This document shows positions 23,161 through 35,386 of a stretch of DNA of 64,000 bases, piece after piece. The translations under genes and the position numbers were made by a program. Each line of letters opens with the position of its first letter. Positions within the stretch are counted from its first letter, which is position 1. The stretch is from Sphagnum magellanicum (taxonomy: Eukaryota > Streptophyta > Sphagnopsida > Sphagnales > Sphagnaceae), in NCBI GenBank assembly GCA_021904315.1, contig CM038908.1, positions 24,944,501 through 25,008,500 of the forward strand, written 5' to 3'. The notes beneath the pieces were generated by a model. It searched no databases. It saw only the letters and a list, made by a program, of their open reading frames with translations, and was not told the DNA's origin.

Positions 23161-25263
23161 CTTAATTCTGCATTTCCACCTCTACATGCACACATATCTA
23201 TGTCATGAGAGCTTGAGGTAGCAAGCCTTCAAAGGTTAAAAAACAAAACAAAACAAAGCAGCTCCTTGTCATGAGTTTGCAATGTTGTGCTGCTGCCAGA
23301 GTTAGAAGAGGCAATGTGTTCATTGTTTAAAGGTACTCTGCAAAAGCATGAAGAAGAGAAACAAAGCAAAACTGAACACACCTCACAGGAAAGCTCTTTG
23401 CTGACTATCCTATTGGATCCATTGACAACTTCTTAAGAGCTTCAATGGGGGCAAGGGATGATGAGCTCAAAATGAATTGTCAAATTGTCACTAGGCATCA
23501 CTGTCCCGATGTGTTTGGGGAGGAGCTCCACCTTCTTGCCCATCACATCAACTGCACAAAGTACAAAGATGAAGTGTGATTTCCCTCATGCCAAAAACAT
23601 GTTTAAAAAGCCAATCTTTGAGGAAATCTTGCTCTAAGTATTCACAAACAAGCAATTGGGAGTATGGAGTTGAGATCTTTTTTTTTAATTGCCACAACAA
23701 AATCGCCATGCTAACCTGGATTGTAAAGGTCCAAGCCATGCAAAGAATGTGTTGCTTTTCAAAAGTAATATGCTTTGAATTCAAAACCCATCTCTTAGTC
23801 TAGAAATAGAACATAGTTATAGTTAAATTGGAGAGGATGTTGAGTGAGTGCTAGTTGAAGGTGAAATTGCTTTCAGTGTTGGCTACAATGAGAGGGTTCC
23901 ATAGGATTGGGGATAACACCCAAAAGCACAAGGGTTCACAAGAGTGTGGGGATTGGACCCTAGTTGAATTTGTGAGAAACTACAAGTGGAAAGTTTGCCA
24001 TGCAAAGTTATGTGCGAGCATTGTAACATGCAATGTTCCAACTTCTTAACAACCACAATGCCATGTTTCATGAAAAGAAGGTGGCTAGGGGTAGAAGTTG
24101 ATCTTTTGTAGCCAACTTCCAACTTGGAGGTGAAGGCATAGTTTGAACCATATAAATGTGGCAACTTTTTGAGATTGGGAGTTGTGTCAAAGTTGCTTCA
24201 AAAGCATAAGGATCATGAAAGATCATGTGTTTATAGTTGATGCCCATGTCACAAATTTTTTAGATTAGTGCGGTGGATTGAAGGTTGTTATGGGTTTTCA
24301 ATCTATATCTACACTTTGGGGGGAATAGGCAAAGAAGGCCCAAGGAGGGCCCTCCATTGCCCATCCTCTAACTCCAAGTGAGCAACTTCACAAAGCTTTC
24401 ATTGTGAATCTATAACTTGGTTTGGAGTCATGAATGGGTTTTTTTGGAATTGTTGAAGTTGTCCTTGTTTATGGGCTAACATTTGACATGCTTGAGATTG
24501 GTAAATGCAAGTTCACCGATATTTAAGAAATAATAGATAAAGGGAAACAAGGACCACCTTCTTGATGGAATTCCAAGGCTTCAATTGAATGTAGGTGGAC
24601 TTGATTAATTGTCTAAACTCATTCTGGGGTTAACATAATCCCAAGCTCAAAAGAGCTCACCTAGTCCCTTGCATGAAAGTTTGATTATGTTCTATCAAGG
24701 TCCCAAAGGATGGCTTTTATGAGTCTTTTTTCAAATCAATTGACAATTGTGTTTCGATCTTATCTTTATTTGTCAAAAACAATTTCAACAATTTTCATAT
24801 TTTGTCCCAAAGGTTGGTCACTATGAAATAACCTTCCTTGTTGAAGCTCAATCTACACATTTTAACACCCTATGGGCTTGTTTTGAATGCTAACAAGGGT
24901 AAGTACTTTGCCAATTTCCCAATGTTGTAGGTAAACTAGCCCATCACCAATCGGCTACCTATGATCAAACATCTATTTAGTGTGTTTTAGGGTTGGCATT
25001 CATTATAGTCTAAGTTGGTTTCTTTTCAAATGGACATCCATGACTGAACATTCAACCAAAATTCTTATGTTTTGAAAATTTAAATTTTTTTAATGCCTTT
25101 GGATAATTTATTATTCGGAATAAAGGGCATAAATACTAATTTTAAAATGTGAACATTTAAGATCATACACATGGTTGTTTATTTATGTGCAATTTTATGT
25201 TCAATAATAAACATCCAAGGTAACATTAAAAAACAATGAATTAATAGTGAATTGGAGGTTTTA
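23161..25263. other. Intergenic DNA, nothing recognised
   Basis: Several short open frames lie on both strands, but none shows similarity I can name. No repeats or RNA genes are seen. Confidence 0.4.
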
Positions 25264-26144
25264 TGACACACCCCCAATGTTACCCCCAAGGTAACATTAA
25301 ATGTGAATCCAAATTGAAAACAGTGGAAAAACAAGGAGTTGGGGCACACTCTTTAGCTCATAGCACTTTAAGGGGTAAAAGGGCATGCTAGAGTTCCAGG
25401 ATGGGACTAGGAAGAGTGACAAGCATCAACTACTCACATGGACCTGCACAAAACCAACACAAGGTGGTTAATGCATAATTGGAGCATTTTTGATGCTAGG
25501 ACAAACTGTGGGCAAACTCAAATTCCCAAGACTCACCACGGCCCAAACTTGGGGGAAGCCACCACCTTCCCCCTTACAGTATATTCTGTGCCTCTCCACA
25601 AGGCCCACATCCAAATGGCTTTTTGTCTCGGGACTCCCAAGTGAGAGTCCTAAAATTACTAAAGTTGGGATTCCCGCAACTTTGGGGCCCCATAACTTTG
25701 TGTGCAAACCTCCAAAGTTGTAGCCATCGTTAAGAGCTTTCCAACAATATGTCGCACACCACCTGCACGCAAGGAAATCAGGGTGATTCCTGACTTTTAG
25801 TGTTTGGGAGTTGAATTGCCAATTTGATTTTCGACCCTTCTTTTGACCATAGCTTGTGTTTCAAATGTCCAAATGGGTCATGCGAACCCATTTTAGACAT
25901 CTACATTTTAATAGATTTCCAATGGTATGAAGAACTCCTCGATCTATTGGGTTTTGACCCTTGAAATCGCTCTTTGAACATTTGAGAGTCCACCGGGACT
26001 CTAACTCTCAAAATGGAAGCTCCTTTGGAAGTGTGAGGGTTCATTCTCTCACACTTTCTTTCACTCTTGGGCTTCCCTCTTGGCCCGCAACCTTGCAAGT
26101 CCTTGCCTTGGTCGTGAACCCAATGCTAGGGTTGCGACACTTTA
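25259..26144 (-). mobile_element. Solo LTR, family A copy 2 (inverted)
   Basis: On the minus strand this 876-bp unit (25264-26139) runs TGTCGCAACC to GGGTGTGTCA and aligns along its length with 6085-6916. Shared blocks include the ACGACCAAGGCAAGG region, the GACTCCCAC words and the GTGCCCCAACTCC end. The flanks are GTTTA and CTTTA, a 5-bp duplication with one change. No internal region adjoins it. Confidence 0.85.
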
Positions 26145-26818
26145 TGTATAAAAAAAATTGAAAAGTTTTTAAGAATTACTCCTAAGGTGAATAAAAAACA
26201 AGAAAAAGACCCCACATAGGAAACAACTCAATTAATATAGCTCAAACATTGGATACCATTGGATCAAAAACCAAGTAAGTCCATTAAAAAATTTCCCTCC
26301 ACAATTCATATAATGAATTCCCACCAAAAACAAACAAACAATAAGGCAAGAATATATTTCATATGGTTTTACACTCTTAAAATAAAGGTTATAGTTTTAA
26401 ACTAAGTATGTCACAAGAAACAGGAAGTTTGTTATTGAAGTTTAAAAGTTTTATAGAAAAATTATATAATGGAATCAATAAAGGATTAGATGGTGAGTTG
26501 GTTGCATTTAAGATGATGGAGGTAGAAGTGAAAAAAAGAAAGAGGTAGAAGTATTCTTCCAATAATTGGAATAGTGATTCTAACATTTGCGATCAAACTA
26601 AAACAAGTTGAAGAGGATGAATAATGCAAAAAGAGGCAAAATCAAATGGCATACCAAAGCTAGTGTAAGAATACATAAACAAGTATTTAAACTACATTTA
26701 TTATCATTGGGTTTATCAATCGTCACTCCTAAAATACTCATCTCATTCTAACAATGCCATTGGTCATAAATTTCCTACTCTTCTACCACGACACAACTTG
26801 ACATAGATTCCCATTACC
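26145..26818. other. AT-rich spacer, nothing recognised
   Basis: Nothing is recognisable between the solo LTR and the CACTA element. Confidence 0.4.
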
Positions 26819-29659
26819 TACCACTAGTAGAATATGGCCATTTTACAACCAGTCCATGCAACTAAATTTTAGTTACAAGCGACATTTGCAACTAAAATCT
26901 TAATAGTCGCATTGGACAAATCACATAGGACACTAGTCGCAAACGACAACGAATTTTGGATGAAGGAAAAAGTCAACAAAATACGCCTTCATCCTTTGAC
27001 TTGTCATATACGTATTGTTGTTTACAATTAGGATGCGACTTTTTTGGTGAACAATAGGAACAATTTATGTGTTGCCACGTGTCCCAACTTTTAATAATTA
27101 ATTAATTTTTATTCTTTTGAAATAATCCAAGATGTTTAATTTTTATGTTTAGATGGTTTAAATTGTGACACGTGGAATATTAATTGAATTTGTCCAAATT
27201 CAATTTAAATCAATATTTAGGTATCTAGGTTGAACTAAGTACCTACCTACCTATATACCTACCTACCCATATAGGCTAAACACCTATCTAGATAGGACCT
27301 ATTTACCTACCTAGGCCAAATACCTACTTAGGTAGTTATGTAGGTAGAAAAGTAGGTAGGTAAGTTAGGGAAGTATGTAGTTAAGTGTAAATACATGAAT
27401 ATTTATATTTTATTTTGGGTTAAGTCTTTTTCATTGGCTCATCCCATATGTCCATATTTTTAAATATGAAAATATAAAGACAAAACACCTTGTTTATATA
27501 CTTTTCAAGATGAGGATGAAAGCCAAAACATATGGGATAAACTTTTTAGTTGTAAGTCATTTGCAACTAAACATTTTTAGTCGCAAATGACTTGCAACTA
27601 AAAAGTTTATCCCATATGTTTTGGCTTTCATCCTCATCTTGAAAAGTATATAATTAAGTGGTAAGTACAACTAATTAACTAATTATTTAATGAATAAAAA
27701 ATAAAAAAATAAATTAATAAGCTAGTTAATTAATTATTTAACAACTAAATTAGATATTAACTAATTCACTTTATAAATTATCCAAGTAACTAATTATTTA
27801 TAATAATAATCATCAATATATTATGATTACTACATTAATTATTTAATTATTTATTACTAAATATTACTTAATTTATTAGCTATATAAACAATAATAATAT
27901 TTAATTTTCATTATATATGAACTATAATGATTTATCAACCAATTTCATTAACTAATAATTGGCTAATATTCAAATAATTAGCTAATTATTAATAATTAAT
28001 AATTTATTATTTCATAACCAAATAAATTAACATAATAACTAAAATATTCATTAATTAATAATTAATGATTATATAAATTAAGTAGTAGTTTTTTTAATCT
28101 AATAATATAATTAAAACCTAGTCTAGGCTAACTATTTTATTACAATTATTCCCATTATTATTTTCATTTTTATTATTCATATTATTACTTTATTCATTAT
28201 GGATATTTATGAATTATTACAATAAATATTTTTTATTTTTAACAAGAAACATTTTCCTTCGAAAATAATTTCTGCATTTGTATATTAATTTATTAGATTT
28301 CCATTCTAACTACTACAGTAATTATTATATAATATTAAAATTGAAAATAAAAACTATATATAGTAATTGATCATAATAATTGAATACTGAATAATGAATA
28401 AATATTAATTATAAAATTGAAATATAAAAACTTAAAACTATATATTAATATTTTCTGGTAATTATTATAATATAGTAATACTTCATAATTTATTACTACT
28501 AATAATAATAATTTAATTTGTAGCTAGCCTAGGTTAGCTATTTTTTGTTACATATTATTATGTGATTTGAAAAGAATTTAATGATAATATAGTATTATAT
28601 TAAACTTTTAGTAATTATTTTAGTAATTATATAATTATTTTTCCTATCATTCTAATTTAGTTTTTGAGTTGAAATACTAATTTCTAGATTCGAAAATAAT
28701 AATTTAGAATTCAAATATCAATTTCTAAATCAAATAAGTTTTTTGAATTTAAATAACAGTTTCCAGAATTGAAATGTAAATTTTCAGATTCAAATAACAA
28801 TATTCAAATTGAAATGTCCATTTTTAGACTTAATTAATAATTTTCAGACTAGAAGTATTAATTTTGAAAATCCCAAATAATAATTTGGAATCGAAATTTG
28901 AGGTTCAAATCAAATGATTATTGAAAAGTTAAATGAATTTTTTTGGAAATTGAAATATAAATTTCCATATTCATATAAAAATATTCAAAATTAAAATGTC
29001 CAATTTTATAATCAATTAATAACCTTCTGAATTGAAATACTAATTTTTGGATTCGAAAACATGAATTTAGAATTGAAATATCAATTTTTAGATCAAAGAA
29101 GCCTTTTTGAATTTAAATTGAAAATATCATATTCAAATCAAAAATTTGAAATTCAAATAATCTTTTAAACAATTGAAATAACAATTTTCAGATTCAAATA
29201 TCAAGTTTCAAATTCTAATATTGTTTTAAAAAACTAAAATAGTAGTTTTCATAATTGAAATATCAATTTTCAGATTTGAATTAAAAATCCAAAGTTCAAA
29301 TATTAATTTTGAGATTCATTATATGAACAATATACATACGTATGCATATATATAATTTTAGTACATACATTAAAATACACCCATATGTCATTGTAAAATA
29401 CCTTTAGGATGCAACTAATTTGGTGACTACTTCGACTAATGGGACATATCAACCTATTAATGGATGAAAATGAGTGTAAAATCAATCCAATCAATAGGAT
29501 GAAAATTTTAATAATTGCATCATAGTTGTGAGAATGACCAAAATAGTTGAAATTTGGTTTTGTAGTTGCAAATGTTCCCAAATCCAGTCGCAAACGACTA
29601 CAAGTCGCATGTTGTCGTAAATGGAGTGGTTACATTTTGGTTGATTTCTACTAGTGTAC
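26819..29659 (+). mobile_element. Non-autonomous CACTA (En/Spm) transposon, complete, TSD TAC
   Basis: The element spans 26822-29656 (2835 bp). Its ends are a perfect 11-bp inverted repeat, CACTAGTAGAA and TTCTACTAGTG, with imperfect pairing continuing to about 38 bp (TTTTACAACC against GGTTACATTTT). A 3-bp target duplication TAC flanks both sides, as CACTA transposases produce. Subterminal regions repeat words such as AGTCGCAAACGAC (26935 and 29586) and TTGCAACTAAA. No transposase frame is present. The interior is AT-rich and holds a TACC-rich tract (about 27235-27380), a large hairpin (27495-27652), and a degenerate tandem region of GAAATATCAATTTTCAG-like units (about 28660-29310). It must have been mobilised by an enzyme made elsewhere. 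Confidence 0.92.
27495..27652. repeat. 158-bp near-perfect palindrome (77-bp arms, 4-bp loop)
   Basis: The arms 27495-27571 and 27576-27652 are reverse complements with two mismatches, separated by CATT. A transcript from either strand would fold into a long, almost fully paired hairpin. It lies inside the CACTA element, and the loop-proximal part carries the element's TTGCAACTAAA motif. Confidence 0.95.
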
Positions 29660-30199
29660 ACATCCACAATTGATGTGACATTAGATTGGAAAAACTTTGT
29701 TACATTTTTATGAACTAGTTATTTCTTGTGAGGAGGTGGAAAGTTATGTCATTGAACAATATTCAGATTTAACATATTTTCTAAAATCTTGGTCTTCATA
29801 TAAAAAACATAGGTTTGTACCTCTTGTAAGACTTGAGCAGATGCCACCAAGTGCTTTGAAATTGGGACTAGGAAGGGTAGGGCTAAAATAGTTTACCAAT
29901 GCAATAAGAGGCCTTGTAGCAATGTACTAGGCATGCACCACTAAAAAATTACATTCCAACACATCTTAATGTGCCAAGGAAGCAATGCAACGAAGTTTCA
30001 AGTACCAATTGTGAAAACCAAGAAAATTGGCATCTCCAACTTGCCACCCCAACAACACACAAGGTCAGCAAGTAATACTAATTACTAACATAATGTAACA
30101 ACAATGCCATCTTGCCACAAATACAATACAAGGTGGAGGCAAAGTTAATAAACAAGCTAATACCTCAAAGTGAAGCAAATGGATAGACTAACAACTAGA
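29660..30199. other. Spacer, nothing recognised
   Basis: No supported feature. It may contain the 5' part of the following transposase relic. Confidence 0.35.
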
Positions 30200-31400
30200 A
30201 GATGCCATGGATGATGTGGAGAAGGAACATACATCTCTAAGGAAGGCTATGTAGTATTGGAACATACCATTGAGCTCACTTTTAAATCATCTAAATGGTA
30301 GGACTAGATGCAGGAAACTAGGCCCCCAAGGCATGTTAACAAAACAAGAGGATGAAGTAATGGTTACTTGGGTTCTAAACATGCAAAATGTTGGATTATA
30401 TGTCACCCTTTAGCAATTAAAAATAAAGGTTGTTGAAATCACCTAGACCATAATAACCCCATTTCACAATGGTGTTTCAGGAAATACCTAGTGGTTATAA
30501 TTCAAAAAAAAACATCTAAAAATTAACATACTTCTTGTTGAAGGGTTAGAAGTTTCTAGGGCAAGAAGGTTAATTAATCAAGCCTGCCAAACCTTTTATT
30601 GCAACTTAGAAAACATGTATACACAACACAAATATCAATTAGATCACATTTGGAATTTAGATGAAACGAGTGTTTAGGCAAGGCAACAATTTGGTGTTAG
30701 AATTTTGGCCAGACGAGGCTCACGAGATGTTTAGAACACCATACTTAAGTCATAGGAATGGCTAATTGTAAATTGTGTTGTCAATGCAACAAGTGTAACC
30801 CTTCCTACCTTTTACATTTTCAAGGGTTCAAAGATGTGATAAGACTACATAAAGTTATGTAGACCAAGAACATGCATGGCAATGTAGAAAAAAGCTTGGA
30901 TGATAGTTTACCTTTTCAAACAATGGTTATTTTTTTCTACAGATTTGTTCCATGGGGTTTTTTCAAGAGAATAAACATTTTTTGATCCTTAATGGACATG
31001 GGTCACATGTCACATGTCACTATACATGCACTTGAATAAACAACAAAACTTGAATTGGACATGGTGACGTTACGTTCACATACGTCACATGCATTGCAAC
31101 CATTAGACATCATTTGCTTTAAGCCTTTCAAGAATTTTTTTAAAAAAAAAACTCAACAATGGCAAGAAATAATTATTTTGAACCTAACAAGGGCACACTA
31201 ACTAAATGGGCGGACAAGGCCTTGTTGTAGTCCTTGAAAAAATAAACAATAAAATTAAGGTTTAGGGTTTGCAAGATTTGGCCATTGAATCTTGCAACTA
31301 TGGTTGAAAATTTTGGTCCCAACAAGGTGTTCATTGCAGCAAAAGAGGAAGGAATAGAAAATGCATACTAATAAAATGCAACAGAAGAACAATAGTGGAC
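30200..31400 (+). mobile_element. Pogo/CENP-B-type (DDE_1) transposase relic
   Basis: Read on the plus strand across stops and shifts, the sequence follows the order of a DDE_1 superfamily transposase. An N-terminal helix-turn-helix segment lies at 30240-30430 (with EDEV.TWVLNMQ and GL.VTL-type residues). Then come IWNLDETSV with the first Asp near 30655, ARRGSRDV and EWLIVNCVVNAT near 30710-30790, FYIFKGSK near 30820, a DGHGSHV-type block with the second Asp near 30985, and SHALQPLD with the third Asp near 31095, followed by FKPFKNFF. Many stops and frameshifts mean it is inactive. Terminal repeats were not located. Confidence 0.82.
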
Positions 31401-34400
31401 ATGAGGCTAAAGTTGCCATTGATTTATTGAACATTACATGTATATTTTAAGTAATTTCTAACCTTATTCCTACCACATCAATAAACCACTCTAAACCTTT
31501 TACTCATTTATATGTGGAAATGCCATAAAATCCTATCACCCCAACAAATAATCAACAAGATGAATTACTGGTGAATTTGGATGATTATATCCTTGAATTA
31601 TATGTTTTAACGATTTCAAGTTAGACCCAAACAATTGTAGAACTGGGCAACTTGCTATCCTTACCAAGATTGCCAACAAGGAAAAAACATGGCAAAAAAT
31701 CATTAATGCATTATTCCAATTCACATGTGATCACATTAGACCAATACTTGGCAATGTTGAGAAAAAAGGCATTAGAGAAAGAAATTGTTGATAAAATTAG
31801 GGAGCAAAAAACAAAAAAAAAAAAGGAGAAAAAATATCAAGACAAGTTGAACATACACTTACTTAAAATACAATATTAGTTCAAAGGAATGACAAAAGAA
31901 AGAGATGAGAAAAAATATCAAGTCAGGTTGAACATACACTTACTTAAAATATAAGATTAGTTCAAAGGAATGTTGAAAAAGAGTTAGAGATAGAGCTAGG
32001 TTCAACAATGCACAGTCTACAATAGTAATAAGGCTACTAGTGAAAGATTCTACAACAATTTCAAGGTAGGGTTTAAAGCCCATCCTTTGGGTATAAAGGA
32101 TTTGGCTTAGGAGTGACATCTCAACAACAAAAAACAACTAGAGAACAAAGAAGGTGAAAAATGCAACTTGTTGGACATGTCCTAGCCAAGTTACAGCCTT
32201 CCATTCAATAGTAATGAAAGGTAAGGATCTAAGGTGGGTTTTGATGGCAAAGGGGAAATAAAGAAAGATTTAGGGTTTGTGGTGAACTATAATGGCAAAC
32301 AAGGGTTAAATAAGAAGGATTAATGTTTTATTAGTTCTAACTTAAGAGCTATCAATTGTTATTGGGGAGGAGGAATTGCTTACAAAGATGTGTAAATAAG
32401 ACAAGAAGAAGAAAAAACAAGAGGTTCGATAATATGGAAAACATGAAAAACTAGTTAGAGAATATCAAAATACATTTAATTATGTAACTTGTGAATGAAA
32501 CAATTGGTGACAATGGTTATAGTTGTTATAATATGATGATGTTAATGATCAAGATACTGGGAATTATAATGCATTGAAAAATGTTAGGGTTTAGGATTTA
32601 AATTTGATTATGATGATGGGTTATGATGAAGTGGGATTTTTTCTTCCATAATTGATAAGTCTACTAAGACAATAACAATTGTAACTGTTTGTTCTACATG
32701 AATTTGGCCCATGTTTGCAACAATGAGCCAGTGGTAATGGGCAACATTGGAAACTGGCAAATAGCTATAAGAAATCATGAGATCATATTACATAGTGTTG
32801 GGATTTAGGAATTAATAGCAAGAAGCAAAAATTTGAAAGCCCTAGTGTGCTACTAAAGAATAAAAGAAACTTAGAGGTCAATTAGGTCAGGGTGGCAATG
32901 GGGGAGTGCAACCATAGATATTATAACTAGTTTGCAATGGAGAAAAGCTTGGAATTGAGATCAAGCAAATGGTTGTAGCAAGTTTTCCAAAAGTAGGATT
33001 CCACAACTACTTTCATGAAAGCCCATAGCAACAACTTGCAACTACTACCTCATCTTACCACCCCAATGCAACAAAAAACAAAAAAAAATTGCAGTGGTAG
33101 GAGTATCAGATTTTCGATTCATATGCATTCACTTGCAAGGAAACAAATGAAGAGGTAGATAGAAAGAAATGAAAAGAACATAAAAAAATGATGGTATAGT
33201 GGAGGTCCTAATGCGATGGTGTTGGGCTCCAACCCAATGGCACTAAGATGGTTCCAATGTGATGGTGCCAGGTTCAAACTTACGATGGCATAACATGATG
33301 GTATAACATAATGGCACCAAGTTTCAACATGATGGTGTTATTTGCATTAGAGCTTTGAGTTCCAACTTTGGAGCATGGTGTTGCTTACATCAAAGTTCAT
33401 CACTATGGAGCTAGGTTGTGTGCATTAGAGCTCCAAGGTTCAAAGCTTAGTTGTTTGCATTAAAGCTCCAACATTTATAACCAACTTTGACCTTTAAATC
33501 CAAGCTTCAAAATGATGAGCTAAGGAGTAGCATGAGTTGAAGTGCTGGAAGTTGCAAGAGCCAGGGTTGTGATTGTGCACTGGGAATTGTGTGAGTCGGG
33601 GTCACAATGGTGCACACCTTCCTAGCACACCTTCTTGTAGCAACGATGACAAATAGAAAGGGAAAGAAAGAAAAATTCTAAGAAAAACAAGAGGGAGACT
33701 AAGAGACAATTGCAGCAACCATCACCACAACATTGTTCTTTCACATTTGGGGAAAAAAGGGTGAATTAACCCATGTGGCCTCAAAAGGATCATCAATTTT
33801 AGGGTATTAGGCTACTATCCAAAAAATTATTTATTTCAAAACTCTTAAAGCCTTGTGATTATGCAACTTGTGTTGCACATATTTGGCCTTATTACAATTT
33901 TTGAAAAATATGAATGGGAATAAAAAATAGTCCAAACTTAATTAGAAATATGTAGGAAAGTAAGATGTCTTTTCATAAGTTTTGAAATGTTTGTTCATAG
34001 GGCCTAAAATGTATAAAAATAAAAGTCATATATGTTCTATACAAGTTTTTTCAAACAACAAGACCCTCTTAACTTTGGGGGATCATAACTTTCTCATTTT
34101 AAGCTCAAAACCAACTTTTATAAATACCTACTAATGTTGTGGCTCAAGGGGCAACTAATCTATTTGAAGATCATGAGCAAAAAAATGGTCAATTATTGAA
34201 CCCTGGAGTTTGAACCTTTAAGCGTTTGGTCACCAACCAATCTACCCTAATGGAATGTAATTGAAGGCACATTTTTAAATTCCACCCATGTGGGGGTTAG
34301 AAAGGCATGGAAGAGTTGAACAAAATGAGATTAGGATGAACATGCTATGCAAATTCATGGACAAATTAATTTACATAAACAAAATAACAGACTAATTAAC

Positions 34401-34689
34401 ACAAATTGAAGTTTAGTGATGTTAGGACTTAATCACAAGTAACCCAAACTCATTTGACTTACATAGCTCAAACCATTGAAAGGAAACATCACTTTCATTC
34501 CTAGGATTGACTATAAATATTAAATCAAAACAACTAAATTTTTTTAAAACTTTCAAAATTGTCAAGTAAAAAATCACACTAGTTTATGAGTTCATAACTC
34601 ATGCATAGAGGTATTTAAACAAATGTCTCCATATGTGATCCTTGACTAAAGTGGCTCTAAGTAAGTAGGTGCATGTAGATGAATAGTGT
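31401..34689. other. Intergenic DNA with one local duplication
   Basis: No gene is recognised. A 66-bp segment is repeated with an 81-bp period at 31826-31891 and 31907-31972. Between about 33190 and 33330 the word GATGGTG recurs in a low-complexity stretch. Confidence 0.4.
31826..31972 (+). repeat. Tandem duplication, 81-bp period
   Basis: Two copies of about 66 bp begin GAGAAAAAATATCAAG and end TTCAAAGGAATG with few differences, separated by 15 bp. Confidence 0.9.
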
Positions 34690-34806
34690 AAAGACTAGTG
34701 GCTGTTAGTAGGTAGTAAAACAGAAACTGAACTAACCACCATGGTTAGCAAAGTAACCGAAACTCAATTGGAAAAGTGTTTCGTGTCCAGTCACTATCCA
34801 TCCGTC
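34690..34806 (-). mobile_element. MITE-like element, copy 2, diverged
   Basis: In reverse complement this segment follows the 10.5-kb foldback: GGATGGATAG, GAAACACTTTTCCAATTG, then GCTAACCATGGTGGTTAG. It lies about 600 bp upstream of the TMEM209-like start codon, so it may sit in that promoter. The limits are approximate. Confidence 0.45.
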
Positions 34807-35386
34807 ACGCTACTCTGGTGGCTGATGGTGGCGAAAGATTTCATCCACCTCGACCCTGTTCATCCATCCATCCGGGAGGAACAAAGGCGGGCGCAGTGCA
34901 AGCGTTTGAAAGCCGCCTGTTGCTGCGGCGCTCCTCTTCCTTCTCTCTCTCCTCTCGTCCTGTGCTCCCTCCTCTGCCTTCCTCGCACATTGAGGCGATT
35001 TGGGATTTTGGAAGTCGGATGGAGTCGCCTGCAACATGGTAACGCTCGCTAAATCTTTTTTTGGTTTTTTAGTTTTTTTTTTTTTTTGGCGGAAGGATTT
35101 GTAGCGTCTTGGCATGAATTTGAGGACCTCTTTGAAGTTTGTTTCATGAAGTTTTCTCAGCTGTGTGCAGGTGGTTGCAGCAGATCGCACTGATTTTTTT
35201 TGTTGAACGCGAGCATTTTCTTTGAGTTTCAATAATGGTTAGAGATATCCAGCTAGGGCGGCGGAGAAGAAGAAGACTGTTTTGAAAGGCTTTTTGTTGT
35301 TGTTGGTTTTGTCTTCTTCTTCTTCTTCTTCTTCTTCTTCTTCGTTCCACGTATTGTCTCTCGGCTTCACAGTGGTCGACTCTCTG
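34807..35386 (+). promoter_or_regulatory. TMEM209-like promoter and 5' UTR with (TTC)n
   Basis: The GC-richer region upstream of the start codon contains a CTT/TTC microsatellite at 35312-35343. An open frame continues upstream through the repeat as poly-Ser but has no ATG, so translation is taken to start at 35387. Confidence 0.5.

Noticed and set aside
34741-35232. Overlapping open frames upstream of the TMEM209-like start
   Set aside because: They are open because of higher GC and Arg/Ser-rich low-complexity sequence, with no similarity. The region is better seen as promoter and 5' UTR.
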